Positions 40,728 through 54,280 of a stretch of 64,000 nt of DNA are shown piece after piece; positions within the stretch are counted from its first letter, which is position 1; each line of letters starts with the position of its first letter. The stretch is from Watersipora subatra (lineage: Eukaryota; Bryozoa; Gymnolaemata; Cheilostomatida; Watersiporidae): contig NC_088708.1 of the NCBI RefSeq assembly GCF_963576615.1, positions 55,539,196 to 55,603,195 of the forward strand. Direction: 5' to 3'. Both the position numbers and the translations under genes were made by a program. The notes under the pieces are model-generated. The model did no database searches. It worked only from the letters and a program-made list of their open reading frames with translations, and was not told the DNA's origin.

Positions 40728-40731
40728 TTAA

Positions 40732-42720
40732 TGATGGTTGATAGAGGCGTTGGTAGCCAAAACTCAGCACTTCAGGGGTCAATAGTTCACATGAGCAAGG
40801 CTGAGTTGTATATTTTCAATGAGTTGATATATGTACACTCATGGATCCATCACTTGTAATGATGATTTTGCAAAAAAAAGACTTTTATCACTGCGTTGCA
40901 AATTGTATCATTGTTTTCTAAGCTAGTAATTCAAGTGGAGGTACAAGTCACAGCTTAGTAAAGATGAAAAACTTGTTTTAAAAATGCTCTTTTAACAAAA
41001 GAATGAAAAGGCATACAAAAGTCTTATTGAACCCTAGTTTAAGGGTAGATATTGTTTGCATTGTTGATCCTAAAATGAGCAGACAGAGTGAAATGAGTGA
41101 GCAGTAAGGAAACCATTCTGAGGAAAGATTAAGTAGAGGGGACACGAACCACTGGGTTACGTTAATTCACTTCCTAAGAGAAAAAGTTATGCACACATCC
41201 AACTGCTCTTAAAGAGTCTGTAGAGGAATAACTTGCGAACACAGATGTGAAGGTGGCTCATCAGTAGGTGTAGCTAAAGAGAGAACAAATGAAGTGTTAG
41301 AAAGTGTTAATATGAAAGTACACTGAGACGGCAGCTCAACTTGTATATGCAAGGCTAAGCTTTTACATTTGTATGATGGGTCTGCCGACAAGTGAGATGC
41401 TCCTCTCATAATGTGAAATGGCAGCTGAATTTCTTTCAGAGCTAGTGAAAGGGATTACATGTATTTATATTTGTTTACTCTTAGTGATGGTGATACTTAT
41501 TCATTTCAAGATTATTTAAAATTCTATTTATTGTCTAAAAAGATGATAAATAAAATTTTGTTTGTTATACTGACAGCCTATTTATATTTTTATCAGTGTT
41601 TTGGCATATCATTTAATGTACTCTCTAAGCTGACCAAGTGGTATGTATAAAAACCAACATATTTAAGTGCGCCAATCAGTAAGATTACCTTTGATTTATG
41701 AATAGATTGGTCACTGCACCCAAAGTTTCATGTAGCTAAGGAACCCACACGCACTCTATTCATTAAATCTTAATTTCATAAATGAATCACAAGTGTGGAC
41801 AGTTGGGTTAGTAGCAATCACACCTTGGCAAATTGAAAAGATAACAAATACAAATCCATTGTAAAAATACTGCTGGCGAACAGAACAATTTTTCATGACA
41901 TAAATTTCATTGATGGTCGATTTATATATTAAAAAATTCATAAAGATATAGTTATGGACTACCTTGCCTTGACGCAGATTTATCAGAATTTAATACACAA
42001 TTATTTTCACACAATTTTAAACATCAACCGTGTTGAATGATTATACTTCATGGAGGAGTTCCCTTTAAAATACATAGATCCAAAGTGTCACCAAAAAGTA
42101 CTCATAATATCGCAAAGCAACAACAACGCCAATTATAAATGTAAGGTAAGAGTATACGTACTTATTTCAATTATGGAACAACAATAAAAGAAAGTTAAAC
42201 AGAAGCACTCATTCAGACATTCTGCACTTTGATATATTCTTACATTCTAACAAGGTTGATCTTTGAGATAATCAACCTAATTTTGATCGCAGTCAAGGGC
42301 TAATAGACATTAGGATGGTGTCCTACCATTGTACCAATGACTGTTAGCTGGTGAGCAAACTGAGATATCCCAGCTAGGCCATGTCACTAATTAGAATCAT
42401 TCTAAATTTGAAAACATATTTTTCTTATAACTATAGTTAACATTGTTGAATAAAAACTCATTGCACTCTTTGATATGTTTGCTACAGTTTGCAGCCAAAA
42501 CTAGTTTTTATGTGCAATATAAGTGGAGTTATGAGCGCCGATCTATTGTAAGCCGTGTTAAAATAGCCACAAAGATGCTATTAAATAACATGTTATAAAT
42601 CTGCATATTTATAAGTTATACATGTACAATAATAACAATCTATCAAATGATACAAATATATATTTATGAAAAAGTGACATAAACTAATCATACTTATATT
42701 ACATGCAAAAACAAAAATTA
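40732..42720. other. Spacer before the second duplication unit
   Basis: AT-rich sequence with only short open frames. I see no gene, RNA or transposon in it. Confidence 0.5.
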
Positions 42721-43500
42721 ACGTTTTAAAAACAAATATTTCCATCATTTGCTCGAATAGCTGCGTTCTGATTGTTGCTTTCGATAAAACAAACATCTTC
42801 TAATTGTCCAATACCTTCCACAATATCTTCTGGCCTCAACTCTTCTTTTGCACTGCTGAATTAGTCGATATAAGCGTCGAAAGAACTTTTTAGCAGAGCA
42901 AAACTTTCACACGCTGCATTTGCCACTAATGCAACGCATAAAAATTTGCTTAGATAAACGTAACCTTTGGTCCTCAACTTGCAAACCGGTTTTTATACGT
43001 ATGCCCTTCGAAGTATTAGGACCGCGTTAAACAAGGAATTACTATTAGCCTGAGACAGATAATAGTTATTTTTATGGCATTGCTTTCAAGGTTTCAATTA
43101 CCATCGTGAATTTAAACCAACTTTTCATATATGTACGTACATGTACTTGGAAATAGGAAGACAGTGTTAAACAGAGAACTTCTACTAGCCTTAGACCGTT
43201 ATTGATTATTTCTATGGTGTTGCTTTCAAAGTTTGAACAAAAAGTTTTGGAATTGGACAACGAGACAATTAATTGGCGTTGATATAAACGATTCATTATT
43301 AATACGTATTTGTGGTCACTTTTCTACGGATCAATTGATATTATAGGCTCATAAAGATCAAATAATGTCAAAGTGGCGGTCAAATGGAGGCGGCGTTCAA
43401 TTGGAGAATGGCGGTCTATTTTTTAACCTATCTTTCAGGGTGGCGGTCAATTGGAGGTGCCGTTCAAATAAGGGTGGCGTTCAGTTAGAAGTTTTACAGT
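42721..43500. mobile_element. Inverted-repeat DNA element upstream of gene C, longer interior
   Basis: The right end (43,370-43,500) is the same as in A, B and D. Left of 42,925 it has extra sequence instead of the ACCTCTAATTG end seen in B and D. Minus-strand frames are open there for 35-40 codons (for example RPEDIVEGIGQLEDVCF), which may be a coding remnant of the parent element. The left boundary is not resolved. Confidence 0.45.
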
Positions 43501-44016
43501 ATTTAACTAGAGTTAAATAACTATAGTTATTTAACTCTGTAATTAATTATAGTTAGAGTATAGTGAGCTGAGTCTTGGAAGGTATTTACTGATGTATGTA
43601 TTGATTTTAATTTATCATAACCATGACACAATCAAGACTAAAATAGCAATATTCAACAATTTCCAAGTGTGCAATTTATCAATATAAAATACAAAGAACA
43701 AAAACAGCGACAAAGTAAAAGAGAATAAAATAAAACATACCTATTAGTTTCCTCAACTCAGTTCACTAGATAAAAATCAAAACATGACACTCAGCTAAGG
43801 CTAACCATAAACTGGGCAGCAGTCCAATGTCTGTTAAAACAAATGTTGTAGCTGGCGCAATGAAGAGTACCAGTGTGTGCAAACTACAGCTGTACTACTC
43901 CAGGACTATACTCTGAGAAAGGGAAACCCTAAGGCATGAAAAATAAAACTGGTTGTTTTCAAAACCTTATGTTTATTCAAGAACAAGAAAAAGATATAAT
44001 AAGATTCACTCTAGAC

Positions 44017-44674
44017 CAGTGGTTCTTAACCTTTTTCAGTGTATTTCCCACTTGGACAAACTACATTTCAAGATTTCCCTCTCTCTAGCAGCAGAAAATT
44101 GTGGTATTTTTGCCTCTCTCAGATTGCAAGAGGAGGCTTTGCAGGATAGCGTTTTGCCATGCAGTCAAAATGAATCAATTATTAATTGAAATGTGATAGA
44201 AATCATATTTTATGAATAGTTTGTCATGATATACTTTTTATTTATGGAAAAATATGTTCAAGATAAACACAACAATAGAGTAATTTAATTATAATAAAAA
44301 CAGCACAGTACAAAGTTAGCAGTCATGATCTTAATGGGCCCTCCACTGCTGTTTATTTTTTACTAGCTCTGGTATGTTTGGTGTATGCTTGTGTGATGCC
44401 TCAGTAGTATGGTAGTGATGCATAGCTGATGCAATGTAGACTAATTATCCAATAAGCTGCTTGATACATCTCGAGACTTGTTTTCCGTATTAATACAGTT
44501 GTACCCACAATAAAAGCATGTATCTGCATCATGTATGTGGTGAAAATACAGTACAACAGCTATATCTTTGAAATGTGCATAACCGATATTCTCAATCTGA
44601 AGCTTGAGAATTTCCCACCTCAAATCATCAAATTTCCCACTGGTGAGAAATTTCCCACTGGTTAAGAACCCCTG
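44017..44674. mobile_element. hAT-like MITE upstream of gene C, 658 bp
   Basis: Same element and site as 1,176-1,833, with CTCTAGAC at 44,009-44,016 and 44,675-44,682. It was copied with the 43-kb unit, not inserted independently. Confidence 0.9.
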
Positions 44675-45488
44675 CTCTAGACTAAATTATAAGAATATAA
44701 AGTAAATTCTACAGACTTAAAATATAGTCACCCTCTTGTTCTTTTGGGAAGCAACTCTTCCACTTAATCTGCTGACACGTCTGCCTGCCATGTTGAAGCT
44801 ATGCTGACAGAACAAAGCATATGAGTGAATATGCGTCCTTTTATGTTGGTTAAGAGTTAGCCTTGGTGTCCTGGAGTGAAACTAAACGTTTTAGGTTTTC
44901 AACTCCGAGTCTTGTAATTTCAGGAGTTCAGAGGTTCAATTTCAGGGGCTCTAATTTTAATCCCTTATCTGGTGTAGATTGATACTAGATGAGGATCTTT
45001 GTACATCGCATGACACAGGTTGTTATTGTCTGGGTGTTGTTGCTGATTGAGGGTGCGGCAAGGCGTATATCCTAAATTGCATTCTTGCAGGAATTCAATA
45101 TGAGCTCCAATTAGTAGCTTCTAGTGACAATCTGGCATCCTTTTATGTAATGTTCTTAATGTTCCAATAGTTGGATGGGTGGGTTGGCTTAAGCCGGCAC
45201 ATGATGGTGATATGTACAGTAGATGACGGAACTCTGGAAATCTATTTATGTAAGCTGAATGGTGATATAACTTGTTATTCTCTTTATGTCTATCTGTACA
45301 TGGCTGATATCAGATGCATTAGCTTTAATGCATTTATATGCGCATATTGCCTACTTTTCACATTCCAAGTGAGGAGTGTTTATTTTTTAGTTATGTAAGT
45401 ACATTGACAGATTAACAATTTTCCCAAATTTGTTAGTAGCATATTTTGTGAAAAGACACAAATAAGCATCATTTAAAAAAGATTTTGG

Positions 45489-45500
45489 CCTTATATAAGG
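45489..45500 (+). promoter_or_regulatory. TATA/CArG box of gene C
   Basis: CCTTATATAAGG, 182 bases before the ATG, followed by CACGTG as in gene A. Confidence 0.55.
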
Positions 45501-47549
45501 CTGTCACGTGAATTTGTGTTTTATGTTCTTTACAAACTCAATGAAGCAAGTCAAATGCTTCTCCTCATATCTACTCACAAACGTGAAAGGTTTGAAAGAG
45601 TTTTCTTGATGGGGTGCATGCTATAAGGTACAAATAGCTGTGGTATCGTATGATGTCCAGAGTTTGCTGTCTGTCTCACTACATGATGGACAGGGTACGG
45701 AAGTATTTGATGGTTGCTCTTGTTTGGATAGCTGTGAACAGAGTCATGGTAATTATATACATAATTTAGTTTAACTATTGGAATGGAAAAAGCATTTGGG
45801 CTCTGGTTTTGTTGTGCTACTATTTGGCAAATTTTTTGTATTTTTGTTTTTACACTGAATCTATTAAAAGGTTTTTATGTTGTTTCAGTAGAAATGTGAA
45901 TTGGTTAAAACAGTTTTTTGTTATTAAAACTATGTTATTATGATGATTATTAACGTTGTCAACATTATCATAAGTTACATCTCCTACTGTTTTCTTGAAG
46001 TTAGTTTATTTTCATGAGAATTTTTGTACAGTGGCTCAACGCCAAATTATATCTGATGAAATTAATTCTATAAGCTTGAACATGTCGATGCATGGACTAT
46101 TTTTGAGTGTAAATATACAAGTATACTCATGTCATTCATATAATCATAATATAATAGTTAACTATGAACTTAACTCAAGTCAACTGTGGAGTTGGAAGTC
46201 TTTAGCATTTATAAGTACCTATTAAACTAGGTATTCTGTTACTAAGCCAACTCTTCAAACCTCAAACGCATTCATATGATCACAGGCTACCATAAAACAT
46301 CTCTTGATACAGTGAAGTTTTTTACTAGTAGATAAGATGATAAGTTTACACAGTAATTCTTGTTTTTACCTCAGTCATATATTGAAAACCCCATTGAAAT
46401 TAAGTGACTGAGATAGGCCTTCACCGTCTATAAGATAAGGTTTCACTAACAACTTACCAGGTATTGCAGTTCTTCTAAACGGTTTGTTTTACTTGGTACA
46501 GTCGCCCTCAATAAGAACGTTCCTCTGTAAAAAATTAGTGTCCATAAATCTTTCTAAAATCATTTTAAAATTTTTTTTTTGCAAATAAGTTTATTTACTT
46601 TGAAATTTTACTTGTAAGCTATTTGCGGTGAGTATGATCTTCTGTTCGGAGTGGGAAATTTAGTGTACCATTTCAGCCTTACTGGCATCTGAATAATTGC
46701 TCATGTGTCTAATGATGTTATAGAAGTTTTACCATACCAACTTTGACAACCCAATTCAGTTGTCAGTGCACCTATGTTAACATGAGTTTTATTATTCTAA
46801 CAACATTTTAAAAAATTCACGCTGCTATAGATGTATAGTTTCCTGTGGCCATACACATAATCTAGATCAAAGCAAATTATTTGGAGTTGTTCCACCAAAC
46901 TGAATAGATTCAATGCAGCTATAACAGATAAGTCGCTTTACATTGTAAATATTTGCATTGTGTTTCATCTTGTTATCACGCAAAAATGCATTTAAATTTC
47001 AACAATTTTATCACATTTTGCAAAGTGTTGTACATAATCATACAAAGGCATACACTGCATATCTTATCAATCACATAGCTACTAATTTTATTGCCTTTTA
47101 GTTTGGCATTTTGCATGTTTTTCAAGTTGTACATTTGTAAATTTTTTACACGCTTTTCTCTGTGCTAATAGGAAGACTGACAGAACTTGTCTAGGTTGTT
47201 ACACATGTGTATTTGTGTGTTTGTGGTTTCAGCCAGTCTATGGGTGTGATGGAAGTATAAACGTCCTTGGCTTCTATTTCACAAGCTATGATGGAAGAAT
47301 AAAGCTCACAATTTCACAGGATATTGTAGGATGGGACGCTACACTTACGTTTAACCACAGTACCAACAGCTTACAAGTGAGCTCATTCTATCTGTATCTT
47401 GAACTACAAATATACTCAAATTGTGATACTTGTAGTTCCAAAGTAAAGAGTTGTGGTTCCCTGTATTGATAAAACTATCGTAGGTATAGATTAAACAAAT
47501 TCAAATGGCGGAAATGATGGTTGCACTTGTGTTAGCTAAAACATGGTCA

Positions 47550-48330
47550 CTTGTTAGGGCTGCGCTGGTAACTTCCATATAGGGACTTTTTAGTGTTGTG
47601 CTGGTAATTAAATCATAGTAACTGACTGGTGCTGTTCATATAAGTAGTTCAATGTCACTTGTTAGTGCTTTTCAGGTAATTAGTTTAATGTCACTTGTTA
47701 GTGCTGTTCAGATAAGTAGTTCAATGTCACTTATAAGTGCTGTTCAGGTAAGTAGTTCAATGTCACTTGTTAGTGCTGTTCATGTAAGTAGTTCAATGTC
47801 ATTTGTTAGTGCTGTTCCTGTAAGTAGTTCAATGTCACTTGTTAGTGCTGTTCCTGTAAGTAGTTCAATGTCACTTGTTAGAGCTGTTCAGGTAAGTAGG
47901 TCAATGTCACTTATAATTGCTGTTCAGGCAAGTAGTTCAATGTCACTTGTTAGTGCTGTTCATGTAAGTAGTTTAATGTCATTTGTTAGTGCTGTTCCTG
48001 TAAGTAGTTCAATGTCACTTGTTAGTGCTGTTCAGGTAAGTAGTTCATTGTCACTCGTTAGTGCTGTTCAGGTAAGTAGTTCAATGTCACTTGTAAGAGC
48101 TGTTCAGGTAATTAGTTCAATGTCACTTGTTAGTGCTGTTCTGGTAAGTAGTTCAATGTAACTTCTAAGTGCTGTTCAGGTAAGTAGTTCAATGTCACTT
48201 ATAATTGCTGTTCAGGCAAGTAGTTCAATGTCACTTGTTAGTGCTGTTTATGTAAGTAGTTCATTGTCATTTGTTAGTGCTGTTCCTGTAAGTAGTTCAA
48301 TGTCACTTGTTATGACTGTGCAAATGAGTG
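47550..48330 (+). repeat. 36-bp minisatellite in intron 2 of gene C (19 units)
   Basis: The 36-base period runs from 47,640 to 48,288 without indels. Gene A has exactly nine more units, which accounts for the whole 324-base length difference between the two introns. Unit variants (CAGGCAAGT, CCTGTAAGT, CATGTAAGT) are shared with A. Confidence 0.9.
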
Positions 48331-50005
48331 TCTTGTAGGTAAGTTAACTAATATCAAACTTTAATAATGAACATGATAGATAATGTACATTAAGAAGTAA
48401 CATGCTGTTCAATTTGACTTGTTTATGTCATGCAGTGATTACCTAATGGATTGTGTAGCTGTTCTTGGCTAAGTTGTAAGATCTACTCAGCACAAAGTCG
48501 TTCAGTAGAACATAGTCTTTAGTAACAGATCTACACCACCAGTTGAGTGAAATATGTAAGTACTCTGCAGGACAATGATGCTGTGGTAACAAAGCTCAGC
48601 AACAAGGTGTACAGTTTGACCAATAAGGACAGAGAAGGAGTAATGGCAGCAGGGGATAAATTTCGTCTGGATTTTACTGTCAAGTGAGCAGAGACTATTA
48701 TGCCTCATTCTATGCAAATTGCATTCGCCAAAAGATGTTAGTCTAAACCATGTAGGAGTAGACAACTCCAGAAAATCTCATTTTTATTATTTGGCCCATT
48801 CACCAACATCTAGATCAATTTAATAATTTTACAGTTTACCATTGTTATCACGGATCCATCATAATTGTATTGTTACCATGGTAACTTGTCAACAGTGCCA
48901 ACAAATCTCCTTGGCTTTGTTAGTGCTGAACACCATTTTCAAGTACAATATTAAATATTATTAAATCTATGTTAATATATTTAGTAACATTTATTAAGTT
49001 TTAAGTTTATATAATAGTAACGTTTATAGTTAAGCCACTTTCTATTTTGCATCATTCATTTGCACATGAGCATATATTATCTGTACTGATGATAATTTCT
49101 ATTCATGATAATTTAAGCAGTCACTGAAATTGTTTTATAAACTAGTACAGGTTTGAGGTAATTCTGTGAGCTGATGTCATATCATCTAATCAAACCTTAC
49201 TTAAGCATTACACTTTCTAATGTCACATATAGTATTACAAAGGCTAAAGACAGCTTTATTAAACCATTGTTAACTGTTTTAAAGCTGTCATCAATTCATT
49301 TTGAACGACTACTTACTCAGTTATGTTTCTAATGCATGCGAAGTTAGTTAGCAAAGTCTCGGAGCCAAAGCTTTTCAATTCTTTCAAATCTAAACAATTC
49401 TAGTCACCAATCAAATCATCGTTTGCTCAAGAGCATGCGCCAATATTGATGTCAAGGATTGTCACGAGTGACAAACCTCGGCATCAATATTCATTCAGAT
49501 CTTTTCCAAAAGAGGCAAGCTGTAAAAATCTTAAATGTATCAGTGAGGGAACAGAACTTGTATATACTTGCATATTAGCTTGTATGTTTTATTTTGTTTG
49601 CATATATAGTTTTATAGAAACAATATACATACTTGCATATTGATTTATATTATGCTTTCTGATTGGTAAGATAGATTTTATAATTGAACAACTGCTTATT
49701 CCATTACTTTACTTTTTATCACTTTTTGTAAAGCTAGATATTAACTGTTTGAACCTGTAATCAAGCATAATCTCTGCAACTTAGCAGGGTTAAACTCAGA
49801 TGAGCTCAGTTAAGCGTGATACATTTTATGAGCAACATTTGAGTCAGAGTTGGCAACATTTGTCGTATATGTGTTCCAAGATTAAAGACATGCTTTTGAT
49901 ATAATTATACTCTTAATTCTGATTTATTGACCAGCTTTGCTGGTTAAAATACTCTTGTTTTAAATCGCCTTGAAGTGAACAAGAAATGGAAATGTTCTCA
50001 TAGGA

Positions 50006-50476
50006 CAGGGGTTCCCAACCTTTTTCACTCAGTTCTCTTTAAATGCATTCTAATAAATTTGGTTCCCCACACTTTTAACTCACCTGACTAAAGCAACCAA
50101 TAACAATTATAATTCCATTTTATTGTACATATCTAAACATTTAACAACATATTATTAATTTTTATACAGCCTGCACGCAACACACAACAATACATGACCT
50201 TCAGCATGGCGGCGAATCGGTTTATGACTAGGTTAACTTACTATCCAATCAAAATCTGGATGGATGTGTTGACATATATCTGGGTTCTGACTGCTAGCTC
50301 ATTATTAGCAACTAGTGTTATAGACAAAAACAAAATGTTAAATGATGAACCTCAAACTCACATGGCATTGCAGTACATAAATTAAAAATTTAAAAAATCA
50401 GACACCTCTCTGTTCCCCCCTTGTATCATCAAAGTTCCCTTTTAGGGGGGAATTCCTCCCTGGTTGGGAATCCTTG
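50006..50476. mobile_element. hAT-like MITE in intron 3 of gene C
   Basis: Same element and site as 7,144-7,611, with a small internal change near 50,430. Right flank CCGTAGAG retained. Confidence 0.85.
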
Positions 50477-50555
50477 CCGTAGAGGTAAGTATGAGAGCAT
50501 GTTTTTATTCATGTTACTAATATGTAGTCGATTTTTCCCAACTGTTGTTATTACT

Positions 50556-50585
50556 TGATCAGACAGTTATATAACTGTCTGATCA
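50556..50585. other. Perfect 30-bp palindrome in intron 3 of gene C
   Basis: Identical to the palindromes at 7,691 and 24,585, again 49 bases upstream of exon 4. Confidence 0.8.
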
Positions 50586-51854
50586 TTTGAAAACAACAGA
50601 TTTTCCATGTTCATTTTAGATTTATATATTTTAGTTTAAACGGTATTGATGTCGATGGCTTTATCCCGTGCTTCGAGATAACCTATGACTATGCAGCTAC
50701 CACTTACGGTTGGTATATAACGTAAAAAGGCTTCCAATAAATTCTATATTCACTCTTTTTTTGAGCTCAGTATTTATAGAAATTTTCTTTTTCCCTTTCA
50801 TGCATAGCAGTATTTTTTGTAGACTCTAAATATGCTTTGGCCATTGAGTACTCCTTCCTTTTCTACAAGGCTCAACGGTCAGGCGTTCTTCCTGCCGATA
50901 ACAGAATCCCCTAGAGAGGCGATTCATCAGAAAATGATGGCAGTGATGATGGCCTTGACCTGAGTGGAGGTTGGCACGATGGTGAGTCAGTTTGTGCGTA
51001 AACAGCCTCATGTGTCAGCCACTCCAATTTTGTATTAAACATCATCAAATGCTTATAGGTGATTAAGGGGGTACCTGCTTTATGACGCAGCATGTCTCCT
51101 GCTGTATGTCATATGTCACATGTCACACATTACCATTCAAGTCACATAGACCAAATGTCACTTAATCTCCCACTCACTACATGCAACCTGATTCAAATTA
51201 GTTGTCATGAAATTTGATATGAATATAACCCGTTGTCACATGTCACCTGATACAAATCATATGCCACATGTCACCTGATGTAAGCCAGTCACTATTTACC
51301 ACCTGATACAGGTGGCATGCAATATGTCAACTAATATGAATCACTTGTCACATGTGTTATAATGCCAGCCATTTGGTGTTAACAAGCTCATATGTTGCTA
51401 AATACCAGCTTTTTGGTACATGTCGGTATGCAGTTGGAAAATTGCCAAAAATTTATTTTCAGTATCTTGAAAAAAATTTTCAATGCAAATTGCTACATAA
51501 GTTTTATGAGAACAATCCATAAACACATTTCTCTAAAGGTAATTATCTTTATGGGAAGGTATTGCAAGGGCGTTGTTTGCAGAGGGCTTCCTATTTCACA
51601 TTAAGCAAACCTTAGGTAACGCATAGAGCTCTCGCAGTATGCTCTTACAACTTTTCCATTACGCAATAATTTTTTAACGTCATGGAACATGGCACTTATT
51701 ATAGTAAAGCTTATTCTACAATTCCATATGCTGGTCAGATTGATAAAGTTGATAGACTCTCTGTATCATAAATTGGGTGTTACAAGTTTGAGTCCAGTTT
51801 TTCAGAGAGACAGTTACAGGCAAAATTACAAGGTGATCAGAGTTTTATGATAAG

Positions 51855-52162
51855 TATATGCATAGGTATATACATGTATATGCGTAGGTATATACATGTA
51901 TATGCGTAGGTGTATACATGTATATGCGTGGGTGCGTAGGCATATTCATGTATATATCTACAAATTTACATGTATATATCAGTTTTGAGTGTTACAAGTT
52001 TGAGTCCAGTTTTTCAGAGAGACAGTATATGCATAGGTATATACATGTATATACGTAGGTATATACATACCTGTATACATATATATATACAAGTATGTAT
52101 ATACCTACGTATATACATGTATATATGTAGGTATATACATAATTGTGTATATATATATATAT
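51855..52162. repeat. TATG/TATA microsatellite cluster in intron 5 of gene C
   Basis: Matches A 8,985-9,382 but is shorter, having lost one TACCTACGTATATAC module. Confidence 0.85.
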
Positions 52163-52253
52163 AAAAAATTGTTTCCTCACCCCGGATACCCCATATGGGT
52201 GGTAAATTCTGCTCTAACTCGGGTCTCCTACCAGAGACCTGGGAGTTTGAGTA

Positions 52254-52256
<3 letters not shown>
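52163..52256 (-). mobile_element. Short 3'-end fragment of RLE-type LINE, minus strand (gene C)
   Basis: Counterpart of 9,385-9,476. Its 3' side runs into (TA)n on the left. To the right a pure (TA)n tract of about 74 bases follows (52,257-52,330). Confidence 0.7.
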
Positions 52257-52333
<77 letters not shown>

Positions 52334-52419
52334 GTGTATATATACAAGTATGTATATACCTACGTATATACATGTATATACGTAGGTATATACATACTTG
52401 TAAATGTATATATATATAT

Positions 52420-53740
52420 ACCATCAAAGATATAGAAGAAGGGTACAACTACTTGGGGATTATGCAAAGCAACATCAACCACGAAACCGAGGTATGTCAC
52501 AAAGCCATTACTGAAACAAAAAACGCCTTCGGCAGGTCCTACAGAGCCAGCTCAATGCCAAGAACCAAGTCATGGCAATAAATACCTACGCACTGCCAGT
52601 AATAAGATATCCAGCAGGCATAATAAAGTGGACTGAGGAAGCCATCAAAGAAACAGATATAGCAACTCGTAAACTGCTGACCATGCATGGAGCACTCCAC
52701 CCAAAATCTGATACTACTAGATTGTATATCGATAGGAAAGATGGCGGTAGGGACTCAAAAGTTTACAGCAGACAGTGAAGGAGAAAGAGCAAAGCATCAA
52801 AGCCTATGCAGCCTCCATGGCCACTTCAGATAAGTTGCTAGCTGAATTTCAATCGGCTGCTCTTACAATGGACCTTCGCCCTGCTGATGAGGAAATTGAC
52901 TGGCACACGAAACCTTTTCATGGTGCTTACCACCGACAAATATCTAAGGTTGGCGATCTTCACCAGACATATATGTGGCTAAACAAAGGAAACTTAATGG
53001 CCAATACAGAATCGCTAATCATGGCAGCCCAGGAGCAATTGCTCCCAACAAGGCAACTCCAAACAAAGATCTATCACACTAGAGGCGATCCTAGATGCAG
53101 ACTGTGCAAAGATGCACCTGAGACCATCCAACACATCATCAGTGAATGCAAGCAGCTAGCGGGAAATGCATACACTGAGCAGCATAACCATGTCGCAGGT
53201 GTTGTGTATAGAAGTCTATGTGACGAGTATGGCCTTAATAAACCACAACACTGGTGGGAAACTCCTGGTAAGGTCAATGAAAATGATCGCGCTAAGATCC
53301 TCTGGGACTTCTACATCCGGACTGACAAGCATGTCCTGGCAAACCAACCAAATATAGTGGTGGTGGACAAGGAGAACAAGAGAGCTACTATAATAGATAT
53401 AGCAGTACCCAATGACTACAATATAGCCAGCAAAGAAAAAGAAAAGGTAGAAAAATATCTCCCTCTTGGAGAAGAGATTGAAAAATGCTGGGATGTAAGA
53501 ACAACAGTAATCCCAGTAGTCATTGGGGCACTGGGTGCAATAACACCAGTGCATAAAATGTGGCTTGCCCAAATACCAACAGCAATCAACTCAGGTGAGT
53601 TGCAGAAAAGTGCGCTACTGGAAACAGCTAAGATCTTGAGGCGAATGCTCAAACTCCCAGGTCTCTGGTAGGAGACCCGAGTTAGATCAGAAACTACTAC
53701 CACCCATACGGGTTAACCGGGGTGAGGAAATAATTTTTTA
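52420..53740 (+). mobile_element. 5'-truncated R2/Dong-like LINE in gene C, frameshifted
   Basis: Same fragment as in gene A, with the same two one-base losses (near 52,521 and 52,752). The final 298-codon frame is at 52,775-53,671. It carries the CCHC motif CRLCKDAPETIQHIISEC, then EQHN where A has ERHN, and the endonuclease-like IIDIAVPNDYNI. The R-to-Q change at the RHN motif is new in this copy, consistent with neutral decay. Confidence 0.85.
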
Positions 53741-54280
53741 AATATATATACATGTATATATTTACATACATACATATGTATATCAGGTTTTTTATTTTTA
53801 ACAATTGCCTAGAACACCAAAGGCAAACAGAAATATTTGCATAATGTCAGAGGACATCACATCATCGCAAAGTACGGAGAATATTAAATAAAGATACTTG
53901 AACTAAAATCAGAGACTTGAGACTGCAGTCGTGTTTCATATAATTTAATAAATCAAAATAATATTTTAAGGAAGTCATGGTTGGCCAAAAAACAACAAAA
54001 ATCATATCTCCTAACGTGTTTAAAGCTTGTGACTAACTATGCAATTAAGATCTATATGTTGATTGTTAATGATCGTTTTGGAATGGTGATTTCAGCTGGT
54101 GACCACATAAAGTTTGGGTTACCAATGTCTGCAGCAACGACCATGCTTTTACATGGCTTGATATTTTTTGGCGTTGCCTACCAGATGATTGGACAATACG
54201 ATGAGGGACTCCGACAAATCAGATAGCTACTAGATTACTTCATGAAGTGCCATCAATTGACGAATAGATTTTACGCACAG

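Larger units (their letters stand above)
45683..54280 (+). pseudogene. Gene C: truncated CBM2-GH9 cellulase with two in-frame stops
   Basis: Exons 45683-45748, 47233-47376, 48571-48683, 50635-50708, 50823-50981 and 54096-54280 match gene A. Exon 1 is identical to A. The exon-2 acceptor has changed from CCATCAG to TTTCAGCCAG. Using the upstream AG keeps the frame and adds one Pro before VYGCDG. In exon 5, TGG of IPWRGD is TAG (50,912-50,914), a stop not found in A. Exon 6 carries the same TAG as A (54,224-54,226). Exons 7-12 are missing as in A. Translation would yield about 162 residues: signal peptide, CBM2-like module and a short GH9 stub. A pseudogene as an enzyme; a secreted binding module remains possible. 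Confidence 0.85.
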
